A stretch of DNA of 64,000 bases from Allochromatium tepidum (GTDB lineage: Bacteria; Pseudomonadota; Gammaproteobacteria; Chromatiales; Chromatiaceae): assembly GCF_018409545.1 (NCBI RefSeq), contig NZ_AP024563.1, positions 1,566,755 through 1,630,754 on the forward strand, in the 5' to 3' direction. The notes beneath the pieces were generated by a model that made no database searches, was not told where the DNA came from, and saw nothing but the letters and a program-made list of their open reading frames with translations. This document shows positions 1 to 9,118 of this stretch, piece after piece. A program made the position numbers and the translations under genes. Each line of letters begins with the position of its first letter. Position 1 is the first letter of the stretch.

Positions 1-1145
1 TGAAGGTCACGGCCGGCAAGGTCGTCTGCGTCGGCGGCGGCGACACCTCGATCGACGTGGTCTCGGTCGCGCGTCGTCTCGGTCATATAGACAAGACGCA
101 TCCGAACGAGCTGCCGGAAGCCGTCATTCGCGACGGCTATCTCGCCCATGACACGGCCAGCGCCGCCGCCGCTCAGGGCGCCGAGGTCACGCTGACTTCG
201 CTCTTCCCCCGCGACAAGATGACCGCCTCCGAGCACGAGGTCGACGACGCAACCCGCGAGGGTGTGACCATCCTCGACGGCGTGATGCCGGTCGAGGTCA
301 TCAAGGACGCCAATGGCCGTGCCACTGGGCTGAAGGTTGCCGACTGCACCATGACCGACGGTCGTCCGACTCCGGTCGAGGGCACCGAGCGCGTGCTCGA
401 GGCCGACCTGATCGTCTCGGCGATCGGGCAGGGCGGCGACCTCTCGGGTCTGGAGCAGTTCGACAACGGGCGCGGTCTGATGGACTCCGACAAGTTCTAT
501 CAGGTACCGGGCAAGGCGGGTCACTTCGTCGCCGGCGACATCATCCGTCCGCACCTGCTGACCACCGCCATCGGTCAGGCCTGGATCGCGGCCGACTCGA
601 TCGACGCCTATGTGATGCAGGCCGAGTACAAGCGCCGTCCGAAAGTCGACGTGCACCACTTCAACCTGCTCGACAAGCTCACCGAAGCCCATCTGGCGCC
701 TGAGTCCTTCGTCGCCGGTCAGGCCGGCGATATGCGCGGAACCTCGGATGCCAACTATGCGATCCACAACTACGAGGATCGCTCCGGCGCCGAGGTCATC
801 TCGCACGAAGAGTTGTTCCTGGGGCACTTCAACTATGTGCCGCGCAATCTGCGCAAGGAAGAGGTGCCGAGCGCCGAAGAAGTGCTGGGCCACTTCCGCG
901 AGCGCGTCATCGGTCTGACCGAAGCCGAGGCGATCGACGAGGCCAAGCGCTGCATGAGCTGCGGTCTGTGCTTCGAGTGCGACAACTGCGTCATCTTCTG
1001 TCCGCAGGATGCCGTCTATCGCGTCGACAAGTCCGAGCGCACCACCGGCCGCTATGTCGCCACCGACTACGCCAAGTGCATCGGCTGTCATATCTGTGCC
1101 GACGTCTGTCCGACCGGCTACATCAAGATGGGTCTGGGCGAGTGA
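1..1145 (+). CDS. dsrL: DsrL, NAD(P)H-binding iron-sulfur flavoprotein of the Dsr pathway (5' end missing)
   Basis: The reading frame is open from the left edge, so only the C-terminal ~380 residues are present. They begin near a Rossmann glycine motif (GGGDTSIDV, encoded around 33-59) of the glutamate-synthase small-subunit type. The C-terminus carries two ferredoxin-like [4Fe-4S] motifs: CMSCGLCFECDNC with a following CP, and CIGCHICADVCP. In the family DsrL is a cytoplasmic iron-sulfur flavoprotein that exchanges electrons between NAD(H) and the reverse dissimilatory sulfite reductase DsrAB. It is essential for oxidising stored sulfur. The gene is followed 17 bp later by dsrJ on the same strand, as in Allochromatium vinosum. 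Identification rests on both the domain layout and this gene order. Confidence 0.95.
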   Translation, partial: KVTAGKVVCVGGGDTSIDVVSVARRLGHIDKTHPNELPEAVIRDGYLAHDTASAAAAQGAEVTLTSLFPRDKMTASEHEVDDATREGVTILDGVMPVEVIKDANGRATGLKVADCTMTDGRPTPVEGTERVLEADLIVSAIGQGGDLSGLEQFDNGRGLMDSDKFYQVPGKAGHFVAGDIIRPHLLTTAIGQAWIAADSIDAYVMQAEYKRRPKVDVHHFNLLDKLTEAHLAPESFVAGQAGDMRGTSDANYAIHNYEDRSGAEVISHEELFLGHFNYVPRNLRKEEVPSAEEVLGHFRERVIGLTEAEAIDEAKRCMSCGLCFECDNCVIFCPQDAVYRVDKSERTTGRYVATDYAKCIGCHICADVCPTGYIKMGLGE

Positions 1146-1162
1146 GGCCCCTGGAGGCGTCG

Positions 1163-1633
1163 ATGGTCAAAGCCGTAGTCAGAGCCGGCCTGCTGACGCT
1201 GGGTCTGGTGTGGGTGGCGCTCGCCGCCGACACCGCCCTGGCCGATGGGGTCAAGCGATACGTGGTCGAGGGTTCGCCCGCCGCCGAGCGGGAGTCCTGC
1301 GTCGAACCGACCGAGCGGATGCGCCGCATGCACATGGAATTCATCAAGCACCAGCGCATCTCCACGGTCCACGAGGGCATCCGGGGCACCAAGTACAGCC
1401 TCACCGGCTGTGTCGACTGTCACATCAGTTACGACGAGAACCGTAATCCCCGCCCGATCGACCAGCCCGATCAATTCTGCGGGGCCTGTCACAACTATGC
1501 CGCCGTGGATCTGAACTGCTTCGACTGTCACGCCTCCGTGCCCAACCGGCCCGGCGCCGATGCCGAGGCGGCGCATCGCGCCGCCGGTGTCGTGGGACGG
1601 GTCGCGAGCACGCCTCCACAGGGAGGCCGGTGA
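1163..1633 (+). CDS. dsrJ: DsrJ, periplasmic triheme cytochrome c
   Basis: A protein of 156 residues. An N-terminal signal (MVKAVVRAGLLTLGL... to about residue 27) is followed by three CXXCH haem-binding motifs (CVDCH, CGACH, CFDCH). Three haems on a small exported cytochrome is the signature of DsrJ, which works with DsrO and DsrP in a transmembrane complex. The ATG at 1163 was chosen over longer in-frame openings because GGAGG lies at 1152-1156 and the signal peptide begins there. In Allochromatium vinosum one DsrJ haem has unusual His/Cys ligation. That cannot be verified from this sequence, although a cysteine outside the haem motifs is present in the N-terminal part (near ESCVEP). Confidence 0.95.
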   Translation: MVKAVVRAGLLTLGLVWVALAADTALADGVKRYVVEGSPAAERESCVEPTERMRRMHMEFIKHQRISTVHEGIRGTKYSLTGCVDCHISYDENRNPRPIDQPDQFCGACHNYAAVDLNCFDCHASVPNRPGADAEAAHRAAGVVGRVASTPPQGGR

Positions 1634-1636
1634 ACG

Positions 1637-2443
1637 ATGAACGAGAACGCAACCCGCATCGCCTCTACGTCCGACGAGACCCCGGCTTCGACTGTCGACG
1701 CCGGGCGTCGCGGCTTCATCGGCACGGCGGCCGGACTGAGCGCCGCCGCGCTGGTGGCTCCGGGCGTCTTTCTGCACAGCGTCGCGGCCGCTCCGCGCAG
1801 CGAGCCGGTCACGGATTCGGTGCGCTGGGGCCTGTTGATCGACACCGCCAAGTGCGCCGACGGCTGCTCGGCCTGTGTCGACGCCTGCGACCGTGAAAAC
1901 GGCCTGGATCTCCAGGAACCGCACGGCTCCGAGTCCAAGTGGGAGCACCAGAAGTCGGTCTGGATCCGCAAGGTCAAGCTCCAGGACAACCAGACCGGGC
2001 GCATCACCAATCTGCCCATGATGTGCCAGCACTGCGAGCATCCGCCCTGTGTCGACGTCTGCCCGACCGGCGCCTCTTTCAAACGCGCCGACGGCATCGT
2101 CATGGTCGACCGGCATCTGTGCATCGGCTGCCGCTATTGCATGATGGCCTGTCCCTACAAGGCGCGCAGCTTCATCCATCAGAATACGAGTGGACAACTG
2201 ACCGCCGTGCCGCGCGGCAAGGGCTGTGTCGAGAGCTGCAATCTGTGCGTGCACCGGCGTGACCACGGCGAGGAGTCGACCGCCTGCGTCGATGCCTGCG
2301 CACAGGAAGGGCATGGGGCCATCGTCTTCGGCGATCTCAAGGATCCCGACAGCGCCATCAGCCAACGTCTGCGCGAGATCCCGAGCCGTCAGATCCGCGA
2401 GGATCTGGTGTTGAACACGGGCGTGCGTTACGCCGGCGTCTGA
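1637..2443 (+). CDS. dsrO: DsrO, Tat-exported ferredoxin-like [4Fe-4S] protein
   Basis: A protein of 268 residues starting 3 bp after dsrJ. The N-terminus contains a twin-arginine signal (GRRGFIG followed by a hydrophobic stretch ending near VAAAP), so it should be exported folded. Cysteine clusters for four [4Fe-4S] centres follow: CADGCSACVDAC, CQHCEHPPCVDVCP, CIGCRYCMMACP, and CVESCNLC with a later CVDAC. This matches the HybA/TtrB-type electron-transfer subunit of the DsrMKJOP complex. DsrO is expected to pass electrons in the periplasm between the haems of DsrJ and the membrane quinone site of DsrP. No frame disruption is seen. Confidence 0.95.
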   Translation: MNENATRIASTSDETPASTVDAGRRGFIGTAAGLSAAALVAPGVFLHSVAAAPRSEPVTDSVRWGLLIDTAKCADGCSACVDACDRENGLDLQEPHGSESKWEHQKSVWIRKVKLQDNQTGRITNLPMMCQHCEHPPCVDVCPTGASFKRADGIVMVDRHLCIGCRYCMMACPYKARSFIHQNTSGQLTAVPRGKGCVESCNLCVHRRDHGEESTACVDACAQEGHGAIVFGDLKDPDSAISQRLREIPSRQIREDLVLNTGVRYAGV

Positions 2444-2493
2444 GTCCACTTTTCAGCCTTCGCGTACCGAGGCGAGGCCGGGGGTTCATCGAA

Positions 2494-3744
2494 ATGAAAC
2501 GAGTCGTCTATCGCGAATGGCGGATTCCGCCCGAGCGTTACTGGAGTCTGCTGGGCTTCCTGGCGGCCCTGATCGGGATCGCAGCGCTCTCATTCGGCTA
2601 CATGGAACACGAGGGTCACTGGGTCAGCGGGATGAACAACTCGGTGGTCTGGGGGATGCCGCATGTGTTCGCGGTCTTCCTCATCATCGCGGCCTCGGGG
2701 GCGCTCAACATCGCCTCGATCGGCACCGTGTTCAGGAAACCGATCTACAAACCGCTCGGCCGGCTCTCGGGGCTGCTGGCGGTGGCGATGCTGATGGGCG
2801 GTCTGCTGGTGCTGGTCATGGATCTCGGGCGCCCGGAGCGTCTGATCGTGGCCATGACCAACTACAACTTCAGCTCGATCTTCGCCTGGAACATCTTCCT
2901 CTATACCGGCTTCATGGCCATCGTCATCGCCTATCTGTGGTCGATGGCCGACCGTCAGGGCGGGCCGTTCAACTATCCGATCGGCATTCTGGCGCTGGTC
3001 TGGCGTCTGGCGCTGACCACGGGTACCGGCTCGATCTTCGGCTTCCTGGTGGCGCGTCAGGCCTATGATGCGGCCATCCTCGGTCCGATGTTCGTGTCGC
3101 TGTCCTTCGCCTATGGGCTGGCGGTGTTCATGCTGGTGCTCATGTTCGGCTTCGAAGAAGAGGGACGCCCGATCGGCCCGCGCATGATGCGCCGGTTGCG
3201 CAATCTGCTGGCGCTCTTCATCGGCATTGCGCTCTATTTCACGCTGATCTATCACCTGACCAATCTCTACATGGCCAAGAACGACGGCCTGGAGCACTGG
3301 TTGCTGCTCAGCGGCGGGATCTATACCTTCCTGTTCTGGGTCGGCTGGATCCTGGTCGGCAGTCTGGTACCCATGTGGATCCTTTATCATCCGGTGCTGA
3401 GCCGGAAGCGCGAGTGGATCATCGGCGCCTGCGCCCTGGTCATCGTCGGCGGCTTCTCGGCCCTGTATGTCATCATCATCGGCAGCCAGGCATTCCCGAT
3501 GGCGCTGTTCCCCGGACACACCATCCTGGAATCCGGCTTCGCCGACGGCGTCAACGGCGCCGCCGCGCCCTACTGGCCGACCATCCCCGAGATCCTGCTC
3601 GGCGTCGGCGGCGTGGCCGTGGCGCTGCTGATCACGGCGGTCGGCGTGCGGGTGCTGCAATTCATGCCCGAGTCGTTGGCCGACGACGTGGTCGCGCCGG
3701 ACGAGGAGACGCTGGACGCGGCACCCTTCGCCAAGCCGGTCTGA
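2494..3744 (+). CDS. dsrP: DsrP, NrfD-type integral membrane quinone-interacting subunit
   Basis: A protein of 416 residues, almost entirely hydrophobic, with about ten predicted membrane segments and short charged loops. This is typical of the NrfD/PsrC family, which exchanges electrons with quinone and lacks cofactor-binding cysteines. It follows dsrO after 50 bp, and its stop codon (3742-3744) is one base before the dsrN start. It is the membrane partner of DsrO and DsrJ. The C-terminal ~25 residues are hydrophilic and acidic (around DDVVAPDEETLDAAPF). The family assignment is firm and the precise gene name follows from operon position. Confidence 0.95.
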   Translation: MKRVVYREWRIPPERYWSLLGFLAALIGIAALSFGYMEHEGHWVSGMNNSVVWGMPHVFAVFLIIAASGALNIASIGTVFRKPIYKPLGRLSGLLAVAMLMGGLLVLVMDLGRPERLIVAMTNYNFSSIFAWNIFLYTGFMAIVIAYLWSMADRQGGPFNYPIGILALVWRLALTTGTGSIFGFLVARQAYDAAILGPMFVSLSFAYGLAVFMLVLMFGFEEEGRPIGPRMMRRLRNLLALFIGIALYFTLIYHLTNLYMAKNDGLEHWLLLSGGIYTFLFWVGWILVGSLVPMWILYHPVLSRKREWIIGACALVIVGGFSALYVIIIGSQAFPMALFPGHTILESGFADGVNGAAAPYWPTIPEILLGVGGVAVALLITAVGVRVLQFMPESLADDVVAPDEETLDAAPFAKPV

Positions 3745-3745
3745 G

Positions 3746-5122
3746 ATGGCTCAGATCTATATCGCCGCGCCGCAGAAGTCCTCCGGCAAGACCACGCTCT
3801 CGATCGGTCTCTGTCGGGAGTTCACGCGGCGCGGTCTGGCCGTCCAGCCGTTCAAGAAGGGGCCGGACTACATCGATCCGCTGTGGCTCGGTCAGGCGGC
3901 CGGGCGTTCCTGTTTCAATCTCGACTTCCACACCATGTCCGAGTCCGAGATCCGCTCGGCCTTCGCCCGCGAGCTGGGCACGGCCGATCTGGGGCTGATC
4001 GAGGGCAATGTCGGGCTGTTCGACAGCACTCGGCTCGACGGCGCGCACAGCAACGCCGAACTGGCCAAGCTGATCGGCGCGCCCGTGGTGCTGGTGGTCA
4101 ACTGTCATGGTCTGGCGCGCGGGATCGCGCCCTTGCTCCAGGGCTATCTGGCGTTCGATCCGGAACTCGAGATCGTGGGCGTGATCCTGAACAAGGTCGG
4201 GGGCGGGCGGCATGGCGAGAATCTGGTACGGGTCGTCGAGCACTACACCGATCTGCCGGTGCTGGGTCTGCTGCGCCGTAATGACGAGATCGGCATCGAC
4301 GAGCGTCATCTGGGTCTGATGCCGAGCAATGAGACCGAGGACGCCGAGGTCCGGATCGAGCGCATCCGCGCCCGGATCGCCGATCAGGTCGATCTGGACC
4401 GGTTGCTCGCGATCGCCGAACGGGCCTCCTGTCCTCAGCCCGAGCCGGTCTCCATCCTCGAACCCGCGCCGACCGGCGATCTGGTACGCATCGGCATCGC
4501 CCGCGACGCCGCCTTCGGGTTCTACTATCCCGACGATCTGCGCGCGCTCGCCGCCGGCGGGGCCGAGCTGGTGCCCTTCAGCCCGATCTCCGACAGCACG
4601 CTGCCCGACGTCGACGCACTCTTCATCGGCGGCGGCTTCCCCGAGTACCGCATGGCCGAGCTGGAAGACAATCGGCTGATGCGTCAGGCCATCCGCGACT
4701 TCGTCGCCGAGGGTCGACCGTTGTATGCCGAGTGCGGCGGCCTCATGTATCTGTGCTCGCGGCTGTGCTGGAAGGGCGAGCGGCGCTCCATGGTCGGCGC
4801 CCTCGATGCCGATGTCGAGATGTGCGACCGTCCACAGGGCCGCGGCTATGTGTGTCTGAGTGAAACCGAGGCGTTTCCCTGGCCGCGTCTGGACGCCGAG
4901 CCGCCCGCCGAGATCGCCGCTCACGAGTTCCATCACTCGGCGATCCTGGAACCGGACCCCGGCTGGCGCTATGGCTACGCCGTCCATCGGGGCGCCGGTA
5001 TCGACGGCTCGCACGACGGCATCGTCCAGGGTAATCTGTTCGCCTGTTACAGCCATCTGCGCGCCGTGGGCGGTAATCGCTGGACCGATCGGTTTCTGGC
5101 TCAGATTCGTCGCACGCTTTGA
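3746..5122 (+). CDS. dsrN: DsrN, sirohaem amidase of the CobB/CbiA family
   Basis: A protein of 458 residues with the two-domain layout of cobyrinic acid a,c-diamide synthase. The N-terminal ATP-binding domain has a P-loop-like motif at about residues 8-17 (PQKSSGKTTL). The C-terminal class-I glutamine amidotransferase domain has its nucleophile at Cys330 in AECGGLMYL, and a late AAHEFHHS segment. In sulfur oxidisers DsrN amidates sirohaem to sirohaem amide, the prosthetic group of DsrAB. The start is one base downstream of the dsrP stop, suggesting translational coupling. A true cobalamin enzyme is less likely because no other cobalamin genes are nearby. Confidence 0.93.
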   Translation: MAQIYIAAPQKSSGKTTLSIGLCREFTRRGLAVQPFKKGPDYIDPLWLGQAAGRSCFNLDFHTMSESEIRSAFARELGTADLGLIEGNVGLFDSTRLDGAHSNAELAKLIGAPVVLVVNCHGLARGIAPLLQGYLAFDPELEIVGVILNKVGGGRHGENLVRVVEHYTDLPVLGLLRRNDEIGIDERHLGLMPSNETEDAEVRIERIRARIADQVDLDRLLAIAERASCPQPEPVSILEPAPTGDLVRIGIARDAAFGFYYPDDLRALAAGGAELVPFSPISDSTLPDVDALFIGGGFPEYRMAELEDNRLMRQAIRDFVAEGRPLYAECGGLMYLCSRLCWKGERRSMVGALDADVEMCDRPQGRGYVCLSETEAFPWPRLDAEPPAEIAAHEFHHSAILEPDPGWRYGYAVHRGAGIDGSHDGIVQGNLFACYSHLRAVGGNRWTDRFLAQIRRTL

Positions 5123-5193
5123 CGGCGCGCGGCCTGCGGTTCATTTCAACCTTGAGCCATGTCCGCCGGACACGGTTCGAGAGGGGTCTGACG

Positions 5194-5508
5194 ATGTTCA
5201 AGCTGACACCCGCCGCCGCCGAGCAAGTCCTCAAGGCGGCCAAACAAGGCGGTACCGAGGGCATGTGCCTGCGTCTGGCCGCCGGCCGGAATCCCGACGG
5301 CAGCATCGACTACCGGATGGGATTCGACGATCTGACCGATGACGACATTCGAGTCAACAGCGAGGGCGTCGAGATCGTGATCGCGCCTGAGTCCGTTCCC
5401 TTGCTCGATCAAGCGACCATGGACTATGTCGAGCTGGAGCCGGGGCAGTTCCACTTCATCTTCCTCAATCCCAAGGATCCGACTTATCGTCCGCCGAGCG
5501 ACGGTTGA
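5194..5508 (+). CDS. dsrR: DsrR, A-type scaffold-like protein without the iron-sulfur cysteines
   Basis: A protein of 104 residues with the fold signature of IscA/ErpA-type proteins (FKLTPAAAEQVLKAAKQGG at the N-terminus, LDQATMDYVEL near residue 75). The three cysteines that bind iron or Fe-S clusters in A-type carriers are absent; only one cysteine (MCLRL) remains. This is the published hallmark of DsrR, which is needed for proper expression of dsr genes rather than cluster assembly. The ATG at 5194 was preferred to an upstream in-frame ATG at 5119 because the latter overlaps dsrN and lies outside the conserved domain. GAGAGGGG at about 5179-5186 can serve as ribosome-binding site. Confidence 0.9.
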   Translation: MFKLTPAAAEQVLKAAKQGGTEGMCLRLAAGRNPDGSIDYRMGFDDLTDDDIRVNSEGVEIVIAPESVPLLDQATMDYVELEPGQFHFIFLNPKDPTYRPPSDG

Positions 5509-5523
5509 GCGTGCGTCCCGATC

Positions 5524-6621
5524 ATGGATCTCAGTCACGAGGACAGTCTGCGGCTCCATGTCCTGCTGGCCGGCCAACCGCTGGCCATCCGCATCGACGA
5601 GGGCCGGATGCGGGTCCGGGGTCTGACCGAGCGCGGCGAGTCGAGCGTCCAGCTCAATCCCAACACCGCGCCCGAGCGTTATCTGCGTCAGGTGCGCGAA
5701 CTCATCTCCGGGCATGTGCTGGGTTCGCCCGGCGGCTATCCGGTCTATCTCAGCCGCTGGACCCGTCTGGGGCAGATGCGCGACGAGAGTCTGGCGCAAC
5801 TGCTGCTGCTCGGCGAGCCGGAAGCCGTAGTCGCCGCCGTCGGCTCGCCCGGACTGACCGACGAGCTGGCACGCCGTGCCTGGTGGGCGATGGAGGACGC
5901 CGGCAACGCGCGCCGGATGCTGGCCAATGTGCGCGTGCGCGATGGGCGCATGGGGCCGATCCTGGCTGAGTATCTGCTCCAGTATCTGCCGTTCGAGACC
6001 GACTCTGAGGCGATGATGGAGAGCGTGCGGCTGATCCTGCAACCTGGATTGCTCGACGACGAACGGCGGCGCGATCTCTGGACGCGCGCGGCACACAAGC
6101 CGGCTTGGCTGGTGGGGTTTCTGCGTGCCGGTTTCGACGACTGGCCGGAGGTCGGGCCGGCACGCCCGGTCCCGGAATCGCTGAGGTCACTGGCCGCCGA
6201 CGCCGATCCGGTCGCGCGCCTCCTGGAGCGACTCCACACACCCGCCGGTCAGGGCTATCTCAAGACCGTGGCGCGGATTCTCGACAAACCGCCCAATCAG
6301 GACGTCCTGCTCGCCGTGCTCGACTGTCTGCGCACGACCTTCGCACCCGTGCGTCCCGAGGGCGATCCCGATCTCGGACTCGACGCCCTGAGCCGGGACG
6401 CCGAGGATTTCCCGTCCGCCGATCCGCGCGGACTCGAACTGGCGCGCGTCTGCCCCGACTGTCGCGCCGAACTCCAGGCCATGCGCTTTCTGTCCGGTGT
6501 GGGCTATGCTCTGATCCGACCGCTGCTGTCCGACCCGACCACCCAGGGTACGCTCATGCGCCGCAAGCTCGCGCCCGTGCTCGATGCCCTCCTGAACCGG
6601 ATCGATGGCCTGACGCGCTGA
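5524..6621 (+). CDS. dsrS: DsrS, cytoplasmic protein of the dsr operon
   Basis: A protein of 365 residues, no signal peptide or membrane segment, rich in Leu, Arg and acidic residues, probably soluble and helical. A cysteine pair (CPDCRAEL) lies in the C-terminal part. It begins 15 bp after dsrR and is the last gene of the operon, exactly where dsrS lies in Allochromatium vinosum. The biochemical role of DsrS is not established. Genetic work on A. vinosum indicates involvement in expression of some Dsr proteins. The name is based on position plus size, since no catalytic motif can be read. Confidence 0.85.
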   Translation: MDLSHEDSLRLHVLLAGQPLAIRIDEGRMRVRGLTERGESSVQLNPNTAPERYLRQVRELISGHVLGSPGGYPVYLSRWTRLGQMRDESLAQLLLLGEPEAVVAAVGSPGLTDELARRAWWAMEDAGNARRMLANVRVRDGRMGPILAEYLLQYLPFETDSEAMMESVRLILQPGLLDDERRRDLWTRAAHKPAWLVGFLRAGFDDWPEVGPARPVPESLRSLAADADPVARLLERLHTPAGQGYLKTVARILDKPPNQDVLLAVLDCLRTTFAPVRPEGDPDLGLDALSRDAEDFPSADPRGLELARVCPDCRAELQAMRFLSGVGYALIRPLLSDPTTQGTLMRRKLAPVLDALLNRIDGLTR

Positions 6622-6837
6622 GGAGCCGGAAGACGCGAACCCAACGCTCAGGTCGAGCGATGGGCGGGACGTCGAGCGCGAGACGCGAACCCATGAACTC
6701 GGACAGATTCGCGACGTGCTGTCCACGCTCCTGCCTCTGGCTCAGCGACGACCATCGCATCCCCGTCGAGATCCAGGCCGATCTGCAGGTCGGGTTCGTC
6801 TCCATGCGGTTGCGCCGTCTCGGGTGATCTTCGGCGT
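6622..6837. other. Convergent intergenic gap with a 13-bp direct repeat
   Basis: This 216-bp stretch lies between the convergent ends of dsrS and mltD. AGACGCGAACCCA occurs at 6631-6643 and again at 6681-6693. No clear terminator hairpin, RNA gene or convincing coding sequence is visible. Short open stretches on both strands look like chance or very decayed sequence. Confidence 0.5.
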
Positions 6838-8385
6838 TCAGATGCCGACGATGAGTCTCTGTCCGGGCAGGATCTTGTTGTCGTCCGGGCGCATCTTGTT
6901 GAGTTTGCGCAATTCCTCGACCGAGATTCCGTTCTGGACCGCGACGCGATAGAGCGTCTCCTGGGGCTGGACCACATGGTAACGGGTCTTGGACTTGGCG
7001 GCGGCAGGTTGCGCCTGCGTCTTGGTTCCGGCCGTGACCGGCGCCTTGGCGGCAGCGACCGGTGTGGTTGCGGGTGTCGCCATGGCCACGGCGGTGCGGG
7101 TCGCGGCAGGCGTCGCTGCGGCGGGCCGGGTGGCCGGTTCGGTGCGCGCGACGGCGGCGGGACGCGCATAGGCCGGGGGCTGACTGGCGATCCGGCGTGT
7201 CGTCCCGGCCGGGAGCCAGACCGTGGTTCCGGCCGGCAGGTGACCGTCGCCCTTGATCACCGGGTCGCGCCAGTGCAGGTTCAGTTCGGCGAGTTGCTGC
7301 TTGGAGGTGCCGTAGTGCTGGGCCAGATGGTCGACGGGCATGCTGTCGCGCAATACGATCTTGTCGTACCTCCAGGGTTCCTCGTAACGAATCCCTTCGG
7401 GGAAATAACGCTCGGGGTGACCGGCGACTTCGCGGGCAGCGATGAATTCGGCGTAATAATTGCGTGAAGCGAAACCGAAGGCCGATCCCTTGTAGTGCCT
7501 GACGATACGACCGATGTCGCCTCCCTGTTGCGACTTGGCATTGGCGATGCCGCCCTGTCCGTGGTTGTAGGAGGTGATCGCCAGCGGCCAACTGCCCAGG
7601 CGTCGATGGGCTTCGGACAGGTAGCGAGCAGCGCCTTCCGCCGCGATGATCGGATCGTAACGTTCGTCGATCTGACCATTGACGGTCATGTATTGCCGTC
7701 CGGTCGCCGGCATGAACTGCCAGATTCCGCTGGCGCCAGCGCTCGAGCGCGCGTTGGACTGGAAGGAGGATTCGACGTGCGGCAGATAGGCGAGATCCTC
7801 GGGCAAGCCGTACTGACGCATGATCTCGCGGAAGATCCGATCGTAGCGTCCGCTGATCTCCACGCCGCGGCGGAACTTCTCGCGGATGCCGCGCTGGGCG
7901 CGGACGCGCTCCGAGGCCCCATAGAGCGCCGCGACCCCGCCGGCGCGATCGAATTTCGCCAGGAGCGTCTTGTCGTCGGCGGTCAGCGGCTGGTTGTTGC
8001 GCACACGCCGCTCCAGGTCGGCGAGCCGAAATCGGTAGTGATCGACGCGATCTTTCAGCCAGGATTGCTGGAGTTGGTTGTACGAGGCTTGAGTGAGTCC
8101 AGGAATCCGGGTGACTTCATAGATCACACCGAGATGCTCGTCGTCATGAATGGCGACCTCACTTAGGCTCCAGACGCCATAGACATGACGCCAGAAGTCC
8201 ACATTGTCCTGGATCTCGGCTGGAACGGGGAAGGTGTGCGAGTCACCGTAATCGCGCTGAGTCGAATGGCCTGTGTCGCCGAGCTGGGATTCGAGATTGT
8301 TGCTCGCGCAGCCGGCCATGAGCAGCAGGCTGACGGAAACGGGTAAGGCCCAAACGAGCCTGACGTTCAGGGCACTTGGTCGCAT
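6838..8385 (-). CDS. mltD: MltD-type membrane-bound lytic murein transglycosylase with LysM domain
   Basis: A protein of 515 residues. The signal peptide ends in a lipobox (LLLMAGC, Cys26), so it is a lipoprotein. The central SLT domain contains the catalytic glutamate in LPHVESSFQ followed by GASGIWQFMPATGRQY. A LysM-like segment follows (around DSMPVDHLAQHYGTS), then an Ala/Thr/Pro-rich linker of about 70 residues, and a clear C-terminal LysM (YRVAVQNGISVEELRKLNKM). The enzyme cleaves glycan strands of peptidoglycan, leaving 1,6-anhydro ends. The layout matches E. coli MltD, with the linker longer and more repetitive than usual. Confidence 0.93.
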   Translation of the reverse strand: MRPSALNVRLVWALPVSVSLLLMAGCASNNLESQLGDTGHSTQRDYGDSHTFPVPAEIQDNVDFWRHVYGVWSLSEVAIHDDEHLGVIYEVTRIPGLTQASYNQLQQSWLKDRVDHYRFRLADLERRVRNNQPLTADDKTLLAKFDRAGGVAALYGASERVRAQRGIREKFRRGVEISGRYDRIFREIMRQYGLPEDLAYLPHVESSFQSNARSSAGASGIWQFMPATGRQYMTVNGQIDERYDPIIAAEGAARYLSEAHRRLGSWPLAITSYNHGQGGIANAKSQQGGDIGRIVRHYKGSAFGFASRNYYAEFIAAREVAGHPERYFPEGIRYEEPWRYDKIVLRDSMPVDHLAQHYGTSKQQLAELNLHWRDPVIKGDGHLPAGTTVWLPAGTTRRIASQPPAYARPAAVARTEPATRPAAATPAATRTAVAMATPATTPVAAAKAPVTAGTKTQAQPAAAKSKTRYHVVQPQETLYRVAVQNGISVEELRKLNKMRPDDNKILPGQRLIVGI

Positions 8386-8505
8386 TGCTGAGGATTCCCC
8401 TTGGAAATTCTTGACCCTAGAAGGGGTCTTTAGAGTTTGACATTAAGTCTTGCCCACGAAAAACCGTTTTGCAAGACGCCCCTTCGTTAATTCGATCAAA
8501 AGGGA
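8386..8505. promoter_or_regulatory. mltD upstream region with a dyad
   Basis: This 120-bp gap between maf and mltD, both on the minus strand, is AT-richer than its surroundings. It holds an inverted repeat, GTCTTGC at 8447-8453 and GCAAGAC at 8471-8477, separated by 17 bases. It probably contains the mltD promoter and possibly the end signal of the gnd-maf transcript. No box can be assigned with certainty. Confidence 0.35.
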
Positions 8506-9108
8506 TCAAGAGCCGAGCGGGCAGAGACCGGCGGCTTCCAGCAGGGGGATGAGTCGAATCAAAGGCAAGCCGATGAGCGCGGCGGGATCGTCGCCTTCCA
8601 GACGCTCGAAGAGCGCGATCCCGAGTCCTTCGGATTTGAAGCTGCCGGCACAGTCGTAGGGACGCTCGCGCTCGAGATAGCCTTCGATGCGCGCACGGCT
8701 GAGCACGCGGAAATGCACCCGGAACGGCTCGACCAGGGTTTGGACCTGTCCGCTCCGCGCGTCGAGCACACAGAGTCCGGTCTGGAACAGCACGCAGCGG
8801 CCCGAGGCGCGCTCCAGTTGGGTGATGGCCGTTTGGTGATCACCGGGCTTGCCGAGGATGGCATCGTCCAGGCAGGCGACCTGATCCGAACCGATGATGA
8901 GCGCGTCCGGATGGTTCAGCGCCACGGCGCGCGCCTTGGCCTCGGCGAGCCGCCGGACCAGATCGGCCGGCGACTCGCTGGGATGCCGGTGCTCGTCGAC
9001 ATCGGGTGCGGCGGTGGAGAAGGGCAGACCGAGCCGTTCGAGCAGAGCACGCCGGTAGGGCGAAGTCGAGGCGAGGATCAGTGGGACAGGCGTCGAAGTC
9101 GGGATCAT
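8506..9108 (-). CDS. yceF: Maf-family nucleotide pyrophosphatase, YceF type
   Basis: A protein of 200 residues. It begins, after a few residues, with the Maf motif ILASTSPYRRALLERLGLPF and contains the second conserved block LIIGSDQVACLD. The C-terminal CAGSFKSEGLG...LFERLEGDDP block matches the YceF subgroup, known to hydrolyse 7-methyl-GTP and related modified nucleotides. The ATG at 9108 was chosen because the family motif starts within ten residues of it; 13 further upstream in-frame codons look non-coding. It lies 10 bp downstream of gnd on the same strand, so the two are probably co-transcribed. Confidence 0.9.
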   Translation of the reverse strand: MIPTSTPVPLILASTSPYRRALLERLGLPFSTAAPDVDEHRHPSESPADLVRRLAEAKARAVALNHPDALIIGSDQVACLDDAILGKPGDHQTAITQLERASGRCVLFQTGLCVLDARSGQVQTLVEPFRVHFRVLSRARIEGYLERERPYDCAGSFKSEGLGIALFERLEGDDPAALIGLPLIRLIPLLEAAGLCPLGS

Positions 9109-9118
9109 TGCAGTGCGT

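Noticed and set aside
3746..5122. dsrN as a cobalamin-biosynthesis cbiA/cobB gene
   Set aside because: The family is shared, but position between dsrP and dsrR fixes the role in sirohaem amidation.
6648..6837. Possible coding fragment downstream of mltD and dsrS
   Set aside because: Short open stretches exist on both strands, but none has a start with ribosome-binding site or recognisable similarity.
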